Assembly (NCBI GenBank): GCA_016929815.1
Contig: JAFGIC010000356.1
Span: 1-14,579 of the forward strand
Reading direction: 5' to 3'
Origin: Deltaproteobacteria bacterium
Lineage (GTDB): Bacteria > Desulfobacterota > DSM-4660 > Desulfatiglandales > HGW-15
Length of the DNA stretch: 14,579 bases
The translations under genes and the position numbers were made by a program. The notes under the pieces were generated by a model. It was not told the DNA's origin. It saw only the letters and a program-made list of their open reading frames with translations, and searched no databases. Below, piece after piece: positions 1 to 5,734 of this stretch. The first letter of the stretch is position 1; each line of letters opens with the position of its first letter.

Positions 1-62
1 CTTATTGCCTCGCTTTCAAGGATGTTTTCCGTCGGATGGCAGGATATAAATTATTACTTTTT
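1..62 (-). other. Non-coding edge downstream of the ABC1 kinase gene
   Basis: These 62 bases follow the TGA stop of the kinase gene on the minus strand. There is no hairpin with a T-run, so no intrinsic terminator is visible and the operon may continue. Read on the minus strand, the last bases before the edge contain GAGG followed by CAATAAG, which could be the ribosome binding site of a next gene starting just outside the window. This is a weak inference from a very short stretch. Confidence 0.3.
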
Positions 63-1250
63 TCACCCTTTTCCCGCCATTCTGAATTCACTTAGAAACT
101 GCCTCATGTCTTCCAGAAGCACGGCGTCCGGATTGCACCTGAGTACCATGCCGTCAAGGAACATCAGGCTTTTAATGATAGAAAACATCCCCTTTTCAAA
201 CCCCATACCCGAGTTTACACCAAGCTTGATCGTCTCCATCATCTTTTTAGTCAAAGAAACCTCTTTCACGCTTTTCCCTTTGAAGTCCGAGTAGAGGACA
301 TTGAATTTCCTTTTAAACCTTTCAAACCTTTCTCCGGCAATGCCCTTCTCGGCCATTTCATTGAGCCTCTGGCCGCACAGGTCATAATCATAAACAGACA
401 ATGCGTCGAAGAAATTGAGAAGTCCTGAGCTGAGCCTCCTGCTCACATAGCCTATTGCACCCGTATCTACAAAATATATCTTTTTATCGCAGAGCATGAG
501 GTTGCCCGGATGGATGTCCCCGTGAAATGTCCCTATATTAAACATGAAAAATCCGTGGATCTTGAAAAGAAGGAGCAGATCAGTGTATTTCATCTCACTG
601 TCGAGGATCTCATCAAAGGTCTTTCCGGGGATATATTCGGATACCATCACATTCTCAGATGACAATTCTCTGTATATCTTAGGGAACTTCAGTGAGGAGA
701 GATCATAAGTGTCTTTGTTCTTTTCATATATTGCCTTTAGAATTTCATGACCTTCTATCTCATTAAGAAGGTTAAGCTCTCTAAGTGTGTAGTCCTCAAT
801 ATGCTCAAGGATGCCTATGGGGTCAAAGACGCGGGCAAGCTTGGGATAGAAGAAAATCACAAACTTGAAAAATCTCTTTACGGCCGCAACGTCCTTCTCG
901 AACATCTTTTTAAAATCGGCCTTGATGACCTTGATAACGACATCTTCTCCTGTTATGAGCCTGGCCCTGTAAACCTGGCCGACCGATGCGCTTGCGAGGG
1001 GCGCTTCATCAATCCAGGAGAACCTTGTCCTGTCTATATCCTTCAGGACCGCTTCCGATTTTATAGGGATATTCGCCCTGTACAGCCTGGAAAGTTCGAT
1101 GCACGTCTCTTCGCTCAGGAAATCTATTCTCAGGGCATGAACCTGACCGATCTTGACCGCCAGAAGGCCCATCCGCTGAATCTTTTCCACGTCGGGCTTT
1201 TTATTTCCGTATATCATTACTATCAGCTTTATAAATGAAATGATATTCAT
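63..1250 (-). CDS. ABC1/UbiB (AarF/COQ8) family atypical kinase
   Basis: This 395-residue protein belongs to the ABC1/ADCK/UbiB family of protein-kinase-like ATPases, which support ubiquinone or other prenyl-lipid metabolism at membranes. Visible motifs, in order, are the family-specific KxGQ motif (KIGQ, residues 33-36), the Ala-rich nucleotide loop ASVGQVY (88-94), the VIKV lysine (K107), the hinge VMVSEYIPGK (201-210), the catalytic loop HGDIHPGN (243-250), and DTG (262-264) in place of the kinase DFG. UbiB-type proteins are often longer and end in membrane helices; none is obvious here, so this is a kinase core only. ATG 1250 is preceded by AAAGGA at good spacing and lies 13 bases after the DUF2141 stop, so it is the third gene of the operon. 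The family call is secure. The substrate is unknown; the neighbouring desaturase suggests isoprenoid lipid or pigment metabolism rather than ubiquinone specifically. Confidence 0.93.
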   Translation of the reverse strand: MNIISFIKLIVMIYGNKKPDVEKIQRMGLLAVKIGQVHALRIDFLSEETCIELSRLYRANIPIKSEAVLKDIDRTRFSWIDEAPLASASVGQVYRARLITGEDVVIKVIKADFKKMFEKDVAAVKRFFKFVIFFYPKLARVFDPIGILEHIEDYTLRELNLLNEIEGHEILKAIYEKNKDTYDLSSLKFPKIYRELSSENVMVSEYIPGKTFDEILDSEMKYTDLLLLFKIHGFFMFNIGTFHGDIHPGNLMLCDKKIYFVDTGAIGYVSRRLSSGLLNFFDALSVYDYDLCGQRLNEMAEKGIAGERFERFKRKFNVLYSDFKGKSVKEVSLTKKMMETIKLGVNSGMGFEKGMFSIIKSLMFLDGMVLRCNPDAVLLEDMRQFLSEFRMAGKG

Positions 1251-1263
1251 AGCTTTCCTTTTG

Positions 1264-1704
1264 CTAAAGATAGTTCAGCTTGATGATGATTCGGTTGTTG
1301 TTTGCGTCAAGATTTACCTCCGATTCTTCAAAACCGGGAGGACCATAACCTGCCGCGGGGTTGTTGGAGCTGCCAAAACCTTCCATAGGTTTTCCATACC
1401 ATGTCTGATCCAGTTTGCCGTTCGAGTTCTCGTCATGGATTACGGATAAGGCGTACCTGCCGGGTGTAATTTTTAAGCTGATTTCCGCTGCTTTCCCGGT
1501 TATATATTCACTTAGCATCATGGCTGCATCTCTGCCCGAATCCGGGAAGCCTTTTTCACCATCAAAGAGCAACAGCCTGCAAAGCCCTTCCTCATTTTTA
1601 AAGCCGTCTATCTTAACGTAAACGGTTATTTGTTCCTCTTGCCGGGCCTGGCTGGAGGCTGCGATCACCAAGATCAACAGCATTGGCAAAAAAGATTTCA
1701 GCAT
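1264..1704 (-). CDS. DUF2141 domain protein, secreted or periplasmic
   Basis: This is a 146-residue small exported protein. Residues 1-20 form a typical Sec signal peptide (basic K3, hydrophobic 5-16, likely cleavage after SQA at 20). The mature part is one beta-sandwich-like domain matching DUF2141. It has an early EEGLCRLLLF strand, a PGRYALSVIHD strand, the hallmark acidic loop HDENSNGKLD (90-99), and a GKPMEGFGSSN segment followed by GYGPPGFEES. No enzymatic function is established for DUF2141; members often sit next to carotenoid or isoprenoid genes. Its ATG overlaps the crtI stop by one base (TGATG), and there is no strong Shine-Dalgarno sequence at normal distance (only GGGA about 10 bases upstream). 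Translation is therefore probably coupled to the desaturase gene. Confidence 0.9.
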   Translation of the reverse strand: MLKSFLPMLLILVIAASSQARQEEQITVYVKIDGFKNEEGLCRLLLFDGEKGFPDSGRDAAMMLSEYITGKAAEISLKITPGRYALSVIHDENSNGKLDQTWYGKPMEGFGSSNNPAAGYGPPGFEESEVNLDANNNRIIIKLNYL

Positions 1705-3236
1705 CAGAGTTTAATCCCGTCCCTGTTCATAATCAGTTCTGCGGAGATCCTGCCTGATTCATATATCGTGGGCAGCCCGCTTCCGGGGTGAGTGCCTCCT
1801 CCCACAAGATAACAATTACCGAATTCCTCAAATTCATTATGGGGCCTGAAATAGAGCATCTGGCCGACATTGTGGGCCAGGTTGAAGGTCGCGCCGAGAT
1901 ACACCGAATGGTCCTCTTTCCAGTCCTTGGGAGTTATGATCTTTTCCACCTCAATGTTGTCCCTCAGACCTTCATACCCGCCCCTTGTCTCGAGGGCATC
2001 GATCACCCTGTTTCTGAAACCCTGTTTTTCACTGTCCCAGTCTATTCGGCTTTTATTATTCGGAACAGGCACCAGGACATATATGGTGCTTTTCCCCTGA
2101 GGCGCCAGGGTCTTGTCGGTTACCGAGGCATTCTGGACATAGAACGAAAAGTCCTTTGACAGGACCATTTCTTTAGTGATCTCATCGACATTCCTTTTAT
2201 AGTCTTCTGCAAAGAGTATGCTGTGATGGGCAATATCCCTGAATTCCTTTTTCACGCCGAGATAGAGCATGAAGGTTGAGCATGAGTAGTCCTTGGCTGC
2301 AAGGTTCCTGTCCGTCCATTTTTTCCTGTCCTTCGAATCAACAAGCTCTGTCATGGCATAGGCAAAATCGGCATTGACTACCACGTAGTCGGCCCTTTCC
2401 ATCCTGCCGTCTTCAAGCTCTACCCCAGTGGCCTTTCCATCTTCGACTGTGATTTTCCTGACCGGTGAACTCAGGTGTATCCTTCCTCCGGATTGTTTAA
2501 AGGCCTCAGTCATTCCGTGGGAGAGCCTGTTCAGGCCTCCTGTCACATGGTAGATGCCTCCCCCGTGCTCGATATATGAGATTATGCTGAAGGTGCCGGG
2601 CGCGGTCCAGGGAGACATCCCTATGTACTTGGCCTGGAATGTAAAGGCTATCCGCGTATCCGGGTCATCAAAATACCTCGACAGCACATTATAGAGGCTT
2701 GTATGAGCATCGAGATAGGGAACGGCTGAAAGAAGGTGTCTGGAAAAGAAATCGCTTATTTTGCCGTAGGGGATGGACAGGCAGGGAATGAGCTTGTCAT
2801 ATTTCTTTTTTTCCTTTTCAAGGTATTTCAGATAGCCTGAAAAGCTCCCTTCGGAGAAATTCTCCATTGTCTGTCTCATCTTTTCCCTGTCCGGCGACGG
2901 ATAAAGAATCCTGCCGTCTGCGAATTTGAGGCGGTACATGGGATCAAGCCTGATTGGTTCAACAAAGTCCTCAAGCCTTTTCCCGCTCTTATGGAAGACT
3001 GCCTCCAGGACGTCTTTCATCATGAAAAAGGTCGGGCCGATGTCGAAGACATATTCTCCAAGCCTGAAAAAGGAATTCCGTCCGCCTACCCGGTCCTCTT
3101 TTTCATATATCTCGACGGAATATCCCTTTGAAGCAAGAAGCATCCCGGCGGCAAGACCGCCCGGTCCTGCTCCCACAATTATTACCTTTTTGCCTGCAAC
3201 TGATAAGGGGTTGTTATTTGGGTGATTAGGTGCCAT
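1704..3236 (-). CDS. CrtI-family phytoene desaturase-like FAD oxidoreductase
   Basis: This 510-residue protein is full length for the CrtI/CrtN/CrtD/CrtO amine-oxidase-like family, which dehydrogenates, isomerises or oxidises C30-C40 isoprenoid chains at the membrane. The N-terminal FAD Rossmann motif is intact (GAGPGGLAAG at 22-31, then a strand ending in E45 and RVGGR at 49-53). Other family signatures are the DIGPTFF segment after residue 65, a GGGIYHVTGGL segment in the middle, and the C-terminal FAD-binding signature GGGTHPGSGLPT (479-490) followed by YESGR. ATG 3236 has an AAAGGAGA ribosome binding site seven bases upstream and is the first gene of the minus-strand operon. Phytoene desaturase, diapophytoene desaturase, hydroxyneurosporene desaturase and aldehyde-forming oxidase subgroups look alike at this level, so I give no gene symbol. 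No phytoene or squalene synthase gene lies in the window to settle the substrate. Confidence 0.92.
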   Translation of the reverse strand: MAPNHPNNNPLSVAGKKVIIVGAGPGGLAAGMLLASKGYSVEIYEKEDRVGGRNSFFRLGEYVFDIGPTFFMMKDVLEAVFHKSGKRLEDFVEPIRLDPMYRLKFADGRILYPSPDREKMRQTMENFSEGSFSGYLKYLEKEKKKYDKLIPCLSIPYGKISDFFSRHLLSAVPYLDAHTSLYNVLSRYFDDPDTRIAFTFQAKYIGMSPWTAPGTFSIISYIEHGGGIYHVTGGLNRLSHGMTEAFKQSGGRIHLSSPVRKITVEDGKATGVELEDGRMERADYVVVNADFAYAMTELVDSKDRKKWTDRNLAAKDYSCSTFMLYLGVKKEFRDIAHHSILFAEDYKRNVDEITKEMVLSKDFSFYVQNASVTDKTLAPQGKSTIYVLVPVPNNKSRIDWDSEKQGFRNRVIDALETRGGYEGLRDNIEVEKIITPKDWKEDHSVYLGATFNLAHNVGQMLYFRPHNEFEEFGNCYLVGGGTHPGSGLPTIYESGRISAELIMNRDGIKL

Positions 3237-3323
3237 GGATTGTCTCCTTTACATGGTCGTATTTTTTCAGACAGGATATCTGCATCAGAAAACAGAAACA
3301 GCCTGACTTAAAAGACTTTAAAT

Positions 3324-3329
3324 TTTATA
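3324..3329 (-). promoter_or_regulatory. Weak candidate -10 box for the crtI operon
   Basis: On the minus strand this reads TATAAA, close to the sigma-70 -10 consensus, about 90 bases upstream of the desaturase start. No convincing -35 box lies 16-18 bases upstream, so this is only a candidate. It adjoins one copy of the GCATATCATT direct repeat. Confidence 0.25.
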
Positions 3330-3581
3330 CGCATATCATTGAAGGATAAACCGACACGATCTAAATGTTCAGAGAGATTAAAAGATATGGGAATTATAAG
3401 AAAAATTATTTTTTTTGGCAATAATTAGATTTTCAGATTTAATTATTACGTGCCTGCGATTTCCTCCTTTCTGCAAAAGAGTATTTTTATGAAAACCCCA
3501 GGCAAGGGAATCCTTTAAATGCATGTTTGGGCTTCCTTCCTGTAAAGGTTTTTAAAAAATATTCCTCATTTTTCTAAACCA

Positions 3582-3590
3582 TGATATACT
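3582..3590 (+). promoter_or_regulatory. Candidate extended -10 promoter of the ZIP-like gene
   Basis: TGATATACT is an extended -10 (TGN followed by TATACT, five of six consensus bases), about 70 bases upstream of the GTG start. The matching -35 position (3562-3567, TTCCTC, 17-base spacer) is poor, as is common for extended -10 promoters. The predicted transcript would start near 3597 and have a leader of about 65 bases. Confidence 0.4.
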
Positions 3591-3649
3591 GATTTAAAAC
3601 CGGCGGGCATATCATTAAATTAAAAACATTGAGATTGTCTTTTACATTC

Positions 3650-3660
3650 GAGGGTAAACC
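3650..3660 (+). promoter_or_regulatory. Ribosome binding site that selects the GTG start
   Basis: GAGGG at 3650-3654 lies six bases before GTG 3661 and fifteen before the in-frame ATG at 3670. The spacing favours the GTG, which adds the residues MKI before the next methionine. Confidence 0.65.
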
Positions 3661-5010
3661 GTGAAAATCATGATTGCCGCACTTGTGTGGGGTTCCATCA
3701 GCGCTGTTTCTTTGCCGCTCGGCGCTGTGATAGGTTTATGGTCGAATCCTGCGAGAAAACTTACATCAGCCCTGATGGCCTTCGGCGGAGGTGCCCTTTT
3801 ATTTGCCTTGACCATTGAACTCTTCGCCCATTCACTTGATAACTCAAATGATGTTGATGACATCCGTATAATCCTTGCGACAATAACAGGAGCGGTCCTT
3901 GGAGGTCTGCTCTTTGAGGGGCTAAACCAGGTTTTAAACAATAGGGGCGCGTTTCTTCGCAAGCCTTCACTTATAAAGAAACATATATTAAAGGTCAAGC
4001 GAATAAGGGCAAAAAACATGATAAGGGCGCTGAGCAAGGTTAGGATACTTCAATTGCTCCCTGCAAAGGAAGTTGTTCAGCTTATCCCTCATGTGAAGAT
4101 ATCCAGGTTTCCCGCGGGCGCTACCATTTTCAGCCAGGGAGATATTGCTTCGGAATTATATTTTATTGTAAAGGGCGTTGTTCAGGTAATTCGCGTATCG
4201 GATTCAGACACAAAAATTATAGCTGAACTGAGAGATGGCGATATCTTCGGTGAGATTGCCCTTATTTCAGATATGCCTAGGACAGCTACTATACGGGCGC
4301 TAACAGACATAACAGTTTGTACGATCCATAAGATTGAGTTCGAGCATTTAATAAAACAATCTCCTGCAATAAGAGAAGCAAGCAGCAGGCTGGTGAAAGA
4401 GCGGCTCCAAGATATACAGATTAAAGACAAAAGCCTTGTACATGAAGCTAAGGAATGGGAGGAAAGCGCTCTGGGAAACCTGGACAGACTTTCCATGTCG
4501 TTTACTGAGAAAGAACTTAACCACGAAATAAAGGAGTATGCCGGCGGCTCAGCGGCCCTTTCCATCTGGCTGGGCATTGCGCTGGACGGTATTCCTGAAT
4601 CGCTTATTATCGGCATACTTGTTGTTATTGCAGCTACATCTGGCACTTCAATCAGCCTGGCATTTATAGCCGGGGTATTTCTTGCCAATCTTCCGGAAGC
4701 AATGTCCAGTGCTGTTACTATGAAGAGACAGGGGACAGGTTTCGGGAGGATATTCTGGATGTGGATGTCCCTTTGTGTGATGACCGGTCTGGGCGCCCTG
4801 GTTGGGGCATTGATCTTTCCTGCGCATCCGGAAGGAACAATGAGATATGCAATCTCCGCAATTGAAGGAATAGCCGGCGGCGCAATGCTTACCATGATTG
4901 CCGAAACCATGCTCCCCGAGGCCTTCGAACAGGGAGGCGGCACCATTGTCGGCCTTTCCACCCTTGTCGGTTTCCTGGCAGCCCTGAGTGTAAAAATAGT
5001 AAGTTTTTAA
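3661..5010 (+). CDS. ZIP-fold membrane protein with inserted cyclic-nucleotide-binding domain
   Basis: This 449-residue protein has a split membrane domain. Three N-terminal hydrophobic helices (about 5-27, 35-58 and 68-92) are followed by a basic linker (95-128). Next comes a complete CRP/CAP-type cNMP-binding domain (about 130-235), with GxxIFSQGD at 153-161 and the phosphate-binding cassette FGEIALISDMPRTA at 196-209 including E198 and R207. An amphipathic linker (240-290) leads into five more helices (about 297-323, 330-352, 364-386, 397-418 and 428-447). The 3+5 layout, ELFAH in helix 2, PE in helices 4 and 5, and MLPEA after helix 7 match the ZIP metal-transporter fold, whose long loop lies between helices 3 and 4. 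The usual HNxPEG-type sites read DGIPES (309-314) and ANLPEA (342-347), so the histidine positions are lost while both PE pairs remain. The likely role is a ligand-gated metal or ion transporter, or a sensor; the substrate is not predictable. It is a single gene divergent from the desaturase operon, with no clear terminator after it. Confidence 0.85.
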   Translation: MKIMIAALVWGSISAVSLPLGAVIGLWSNPARKLTSALMAFGGGALLFALTIELFAHSLDNSNDVDDIRIILATITGAVLGGLLFEGLNQVLNNRGAFLRKPSLIKKHILKVKRIRAKNMIRALSKVRILQLLPAKEVVQLIPHVKISRFPAGATIFSQGDIASELYFIVKGVVQVIRVSDSDTKIIAELRDGDIFGEIALISDMPRTATIRALTDITVCTIHKIEFEHLIKQSPAIREASSRLVKERLQDIQIKDKSLVHEAKEWEESALGNLDRLSMSFTEKELNHEIKEYAGGSAALSIWLGIALDGIPESLIIGILVVIAATSGTSISLAFIAGVFLANLPEAMSSAVTMKRQGTGFGRIFWMWMSLCVMTGLGALVGALIFPAHPEGTMRYAISAIEGIAGGAMLTMIAETMLPEAFEQGGGTIVGLSTLVGFLAALSVKIVSF

Positions 5011-5098
5011 CCGTAAAAGCCATATGAGACTCCCCTGTGATTTTTTGAATTCCTTTTGTTCCGGCCAAAGTTTACAAGATCCCATTCAAGCATTAGTG

Positions 5099-5129
5099 TC
5101 CATCCATAAAGAATGCATTTATGGATGGA
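5099..5129. repeat. Perfect 12-bp inverted repeat
   Basis: TCCATCCATAAA (5099-5110) and its exact reverse complement (5118-5129) flank a 7-base loop, GAATGCA. It lies about 90 bases after the ZIP-like gene. No T-run follows on either strand as in an intrinsic terminator, so it is more likely a mobile or REP-type palindrome or an RNA-stabilising hairpin. Confidence 0.7.
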
Positions 5130-5151
5130 GCGTTCAGGCATCGACGAGCCA

Positions 5152-5221
5152 TTCGACAAGCTCATGGTCCTGAGTATAATCGAAGGACTCAGTCGAGTCG
5201 CGGTCAGTCCCGCCAAGGCGG
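5152..5221. repeat. REP-like palindrome cluster
   Basis: Three palindromes stand in a row. The first (5152-5184) nests TTCGA/TCGAA outside CTCA/TGAG. The second is GACTC-AGTC-GAGTC (5186-5199), with an outer GGACT (5185-5189)/AGTCC (5206-5210) pair. The third is CCGCC-AA-GGCGG (5210-5221). The TTCGACAAGCTCA core resembles intergenic palindromic repeats that are common in environmental bacterial genomes. Only one copy is in the window, so the family assignment rests on recall. Confidence 0.5.
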
Positions 5222-5253
5222 CATCAGCCAATTAATTGAATTAATAAGGTTTT

Positions 5254-5275
5254 GCTGAGAGCTGAAAGCTGACAG
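5254..5275. repeat. Three tandem GCTGANA heptamers
   Basis: GCTGAGA, GCTGAAA and GCTGACA stand in direct tandem, followed by GC. A related AGCTGA motif recurs in the hairpin at 5516-5533. Three copies are too few for an origin iteron or a CRISPR. This looks like a simple or degenerate intergenic repeat. Confidence 0.45.
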
Positions 5276-5280
5276 CGTGA

Positions 5281-5304
5281 ATCCGAAAACTGGTGTTTTC
5301 GGAT
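5281..5304. repeat. 10-bp hairpin
   Basis: ATCCGAAAAC (5281-5290) and GTTTTCGGAT (5295-5304) form a perfect stem around TGGT. No T-run follows, so an intrinsic terminator is unlikely. It lies 16 bases after the second of the palindromic elements' trailing heptamers and may belong to the same intergenic mosaic. Confidence 0.6.
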
Positions 5305-5515
5305 GAACACTAATTTACAATACCGCCACTGTTTTCAGGCATTAATATCACCCACGTGAAATGATGATATGATATTTCTTAATCATTTGACAGACTATGT
5401 CAGAGTGAGGGGGTGATGTTTTTAAGAATAGTCATTTGCATAAAAAATGTGAATCACTGCAATCTGTTTTGTGCAATTTAATGTGTCTTCAGAAAATATT
5501 TCCAGCATTTATTTT

Positions 5516-5533
5516 TCAGCTACTGATAGCTGA
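5516..5533. repeat. 7-bp hairpin
   Basis: TCAGCTA (5516-5522) and TAGCTGA (5527-5533) pair around CTGA. It shares the AGCTGA core with the heptamer repeats at 5254-5275. Its function is unknown. Confidence 0.45.
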
Positions 5534-5630
5534 TCTGAATATTATCTATGAAAAATCCTATTAAATTAAACCATTTACATCCCTAGCCAAATAGAAGGCT
5601 GTTAATAATTACACTCTATTACTAATGCGG

Positions 5631-5673
5631 CATAGATCTTGGATAGGGAAAAGAATCTTATCCAGGATTTGTG
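5631..5673 (+). promoter_or_regulatory. 17-bp hairpin in the leader of the giant gene
   Basis: The arms 5631-5647 and 5657-5673 pair over all 17 positions around the 9-base loop GAAAAGAAT. Four of the pairs are G-U wobbles on the plus-strand RNA, so the fold is better as RNA than as a DNA palindrome. It ends 61 bases before the ATG. TTCAAC and then five T follow the stem, which is too far for a standard terminator. A role as a 5'-UTR stabiliser or regulatory element is inferred. I did not recognise a riboswitch class. Confidence 0.5.
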
Positions 5674-5723
5674 TTCAACTTTTTAAAGGCGTTGATTCTA
5701 AATACAGCCTGTATCAAAAAACC

Positions 5724-5734
5724 GGAGGTAATAA
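5724..5734 (+). promoter_or_regulatory. Ribosome binding site and upstream stop that fix the giant gene start
   Basis: GGAGG (5724-5728) stands six bases before ATG 5735. The codon immediately before this ATG is an in-frame TAA (5732-5734), so translation in this frame cannot begin further upstream. A small ATACA-GCC-TGTAT hairpin (5702-5714) lies just upstream. Confidence 0.85.

Larger units (their letters stand above)
3237..3660. other. AT-rich divergent intergenic region
   Basis: These 424 bases separate the divergent desaturase operon (minus) and the ZIP-like gene (plus), and no gene is seen in them. The region holds the ribosome binding sites of both flanking genes, one fair promoter candidate facing right and a weaker one facing left. 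The ten-base direct repeat GCATATCATT occurs at 3331-3340 and 3607-3616. There is also a loose inverted repeat, CCTTTA (3512-3517) and TAAAGG (3543-3548), followed by five T. No recognised riboswitch motif was found by eye. Confidence 0.6.
5011..5734. other. Long non-coding region with palindromes before the giant gene
   Basis: These 724 bases contain no credible gene; the short frames lack ribosome binding sites and family-like sequence. From left to right the region holds a perfect 12-bp hairpin, a REP-like cluster of palindromes, three GCTGANA heptamers, a 10-bp hairpin, a 7-bp hairpin, a 17-bp leader hairpin, and the ribosome binding site of the giant gene. I see no intrinsic terminator for the ZIP-like gene. 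I also see no sigma-70 promoter worth claiming for the giant gene: TTGACA at 5387-5392 has no -10 box at the right spacing. Stretch 5305-5515 shows nothing recognisable. Confidence 0.6.

Noticed and set aside
747..1238. 163-codon open frame on the plus strand
   Set aside because: It lies opposite the ABC1 kinase gene, has no family-like sequence, and the kinase frame carries all expected motifs.
4182..4961. 259-codon open frame on the minus strand
   Set aside because: It is the antisense of the ZIP/cNMP gene, whose frame has clear domain motifs; the antisense product is low-complexity and Ser/Ile-rich.
5099..5129. Intrinsic terminator of the ZIP-like gene
   Set aside because: The stem is AT-rich and followed by GCGTTCAGG rather than a T-run, so it does not meet the usual terminator pattern.
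5254..5275. CRISPR or origin iterons
   Set aside because: There are only three 7-base units with no spacers and no cas, rep or DnaA-box context.
5560..5734. c-di-GMP (GEMM) or other riboswitch in the giant gene leader
   Set aside because: I could not find the conserved GEMM core or another known aptamer signature; only the plain hairpin is supported.
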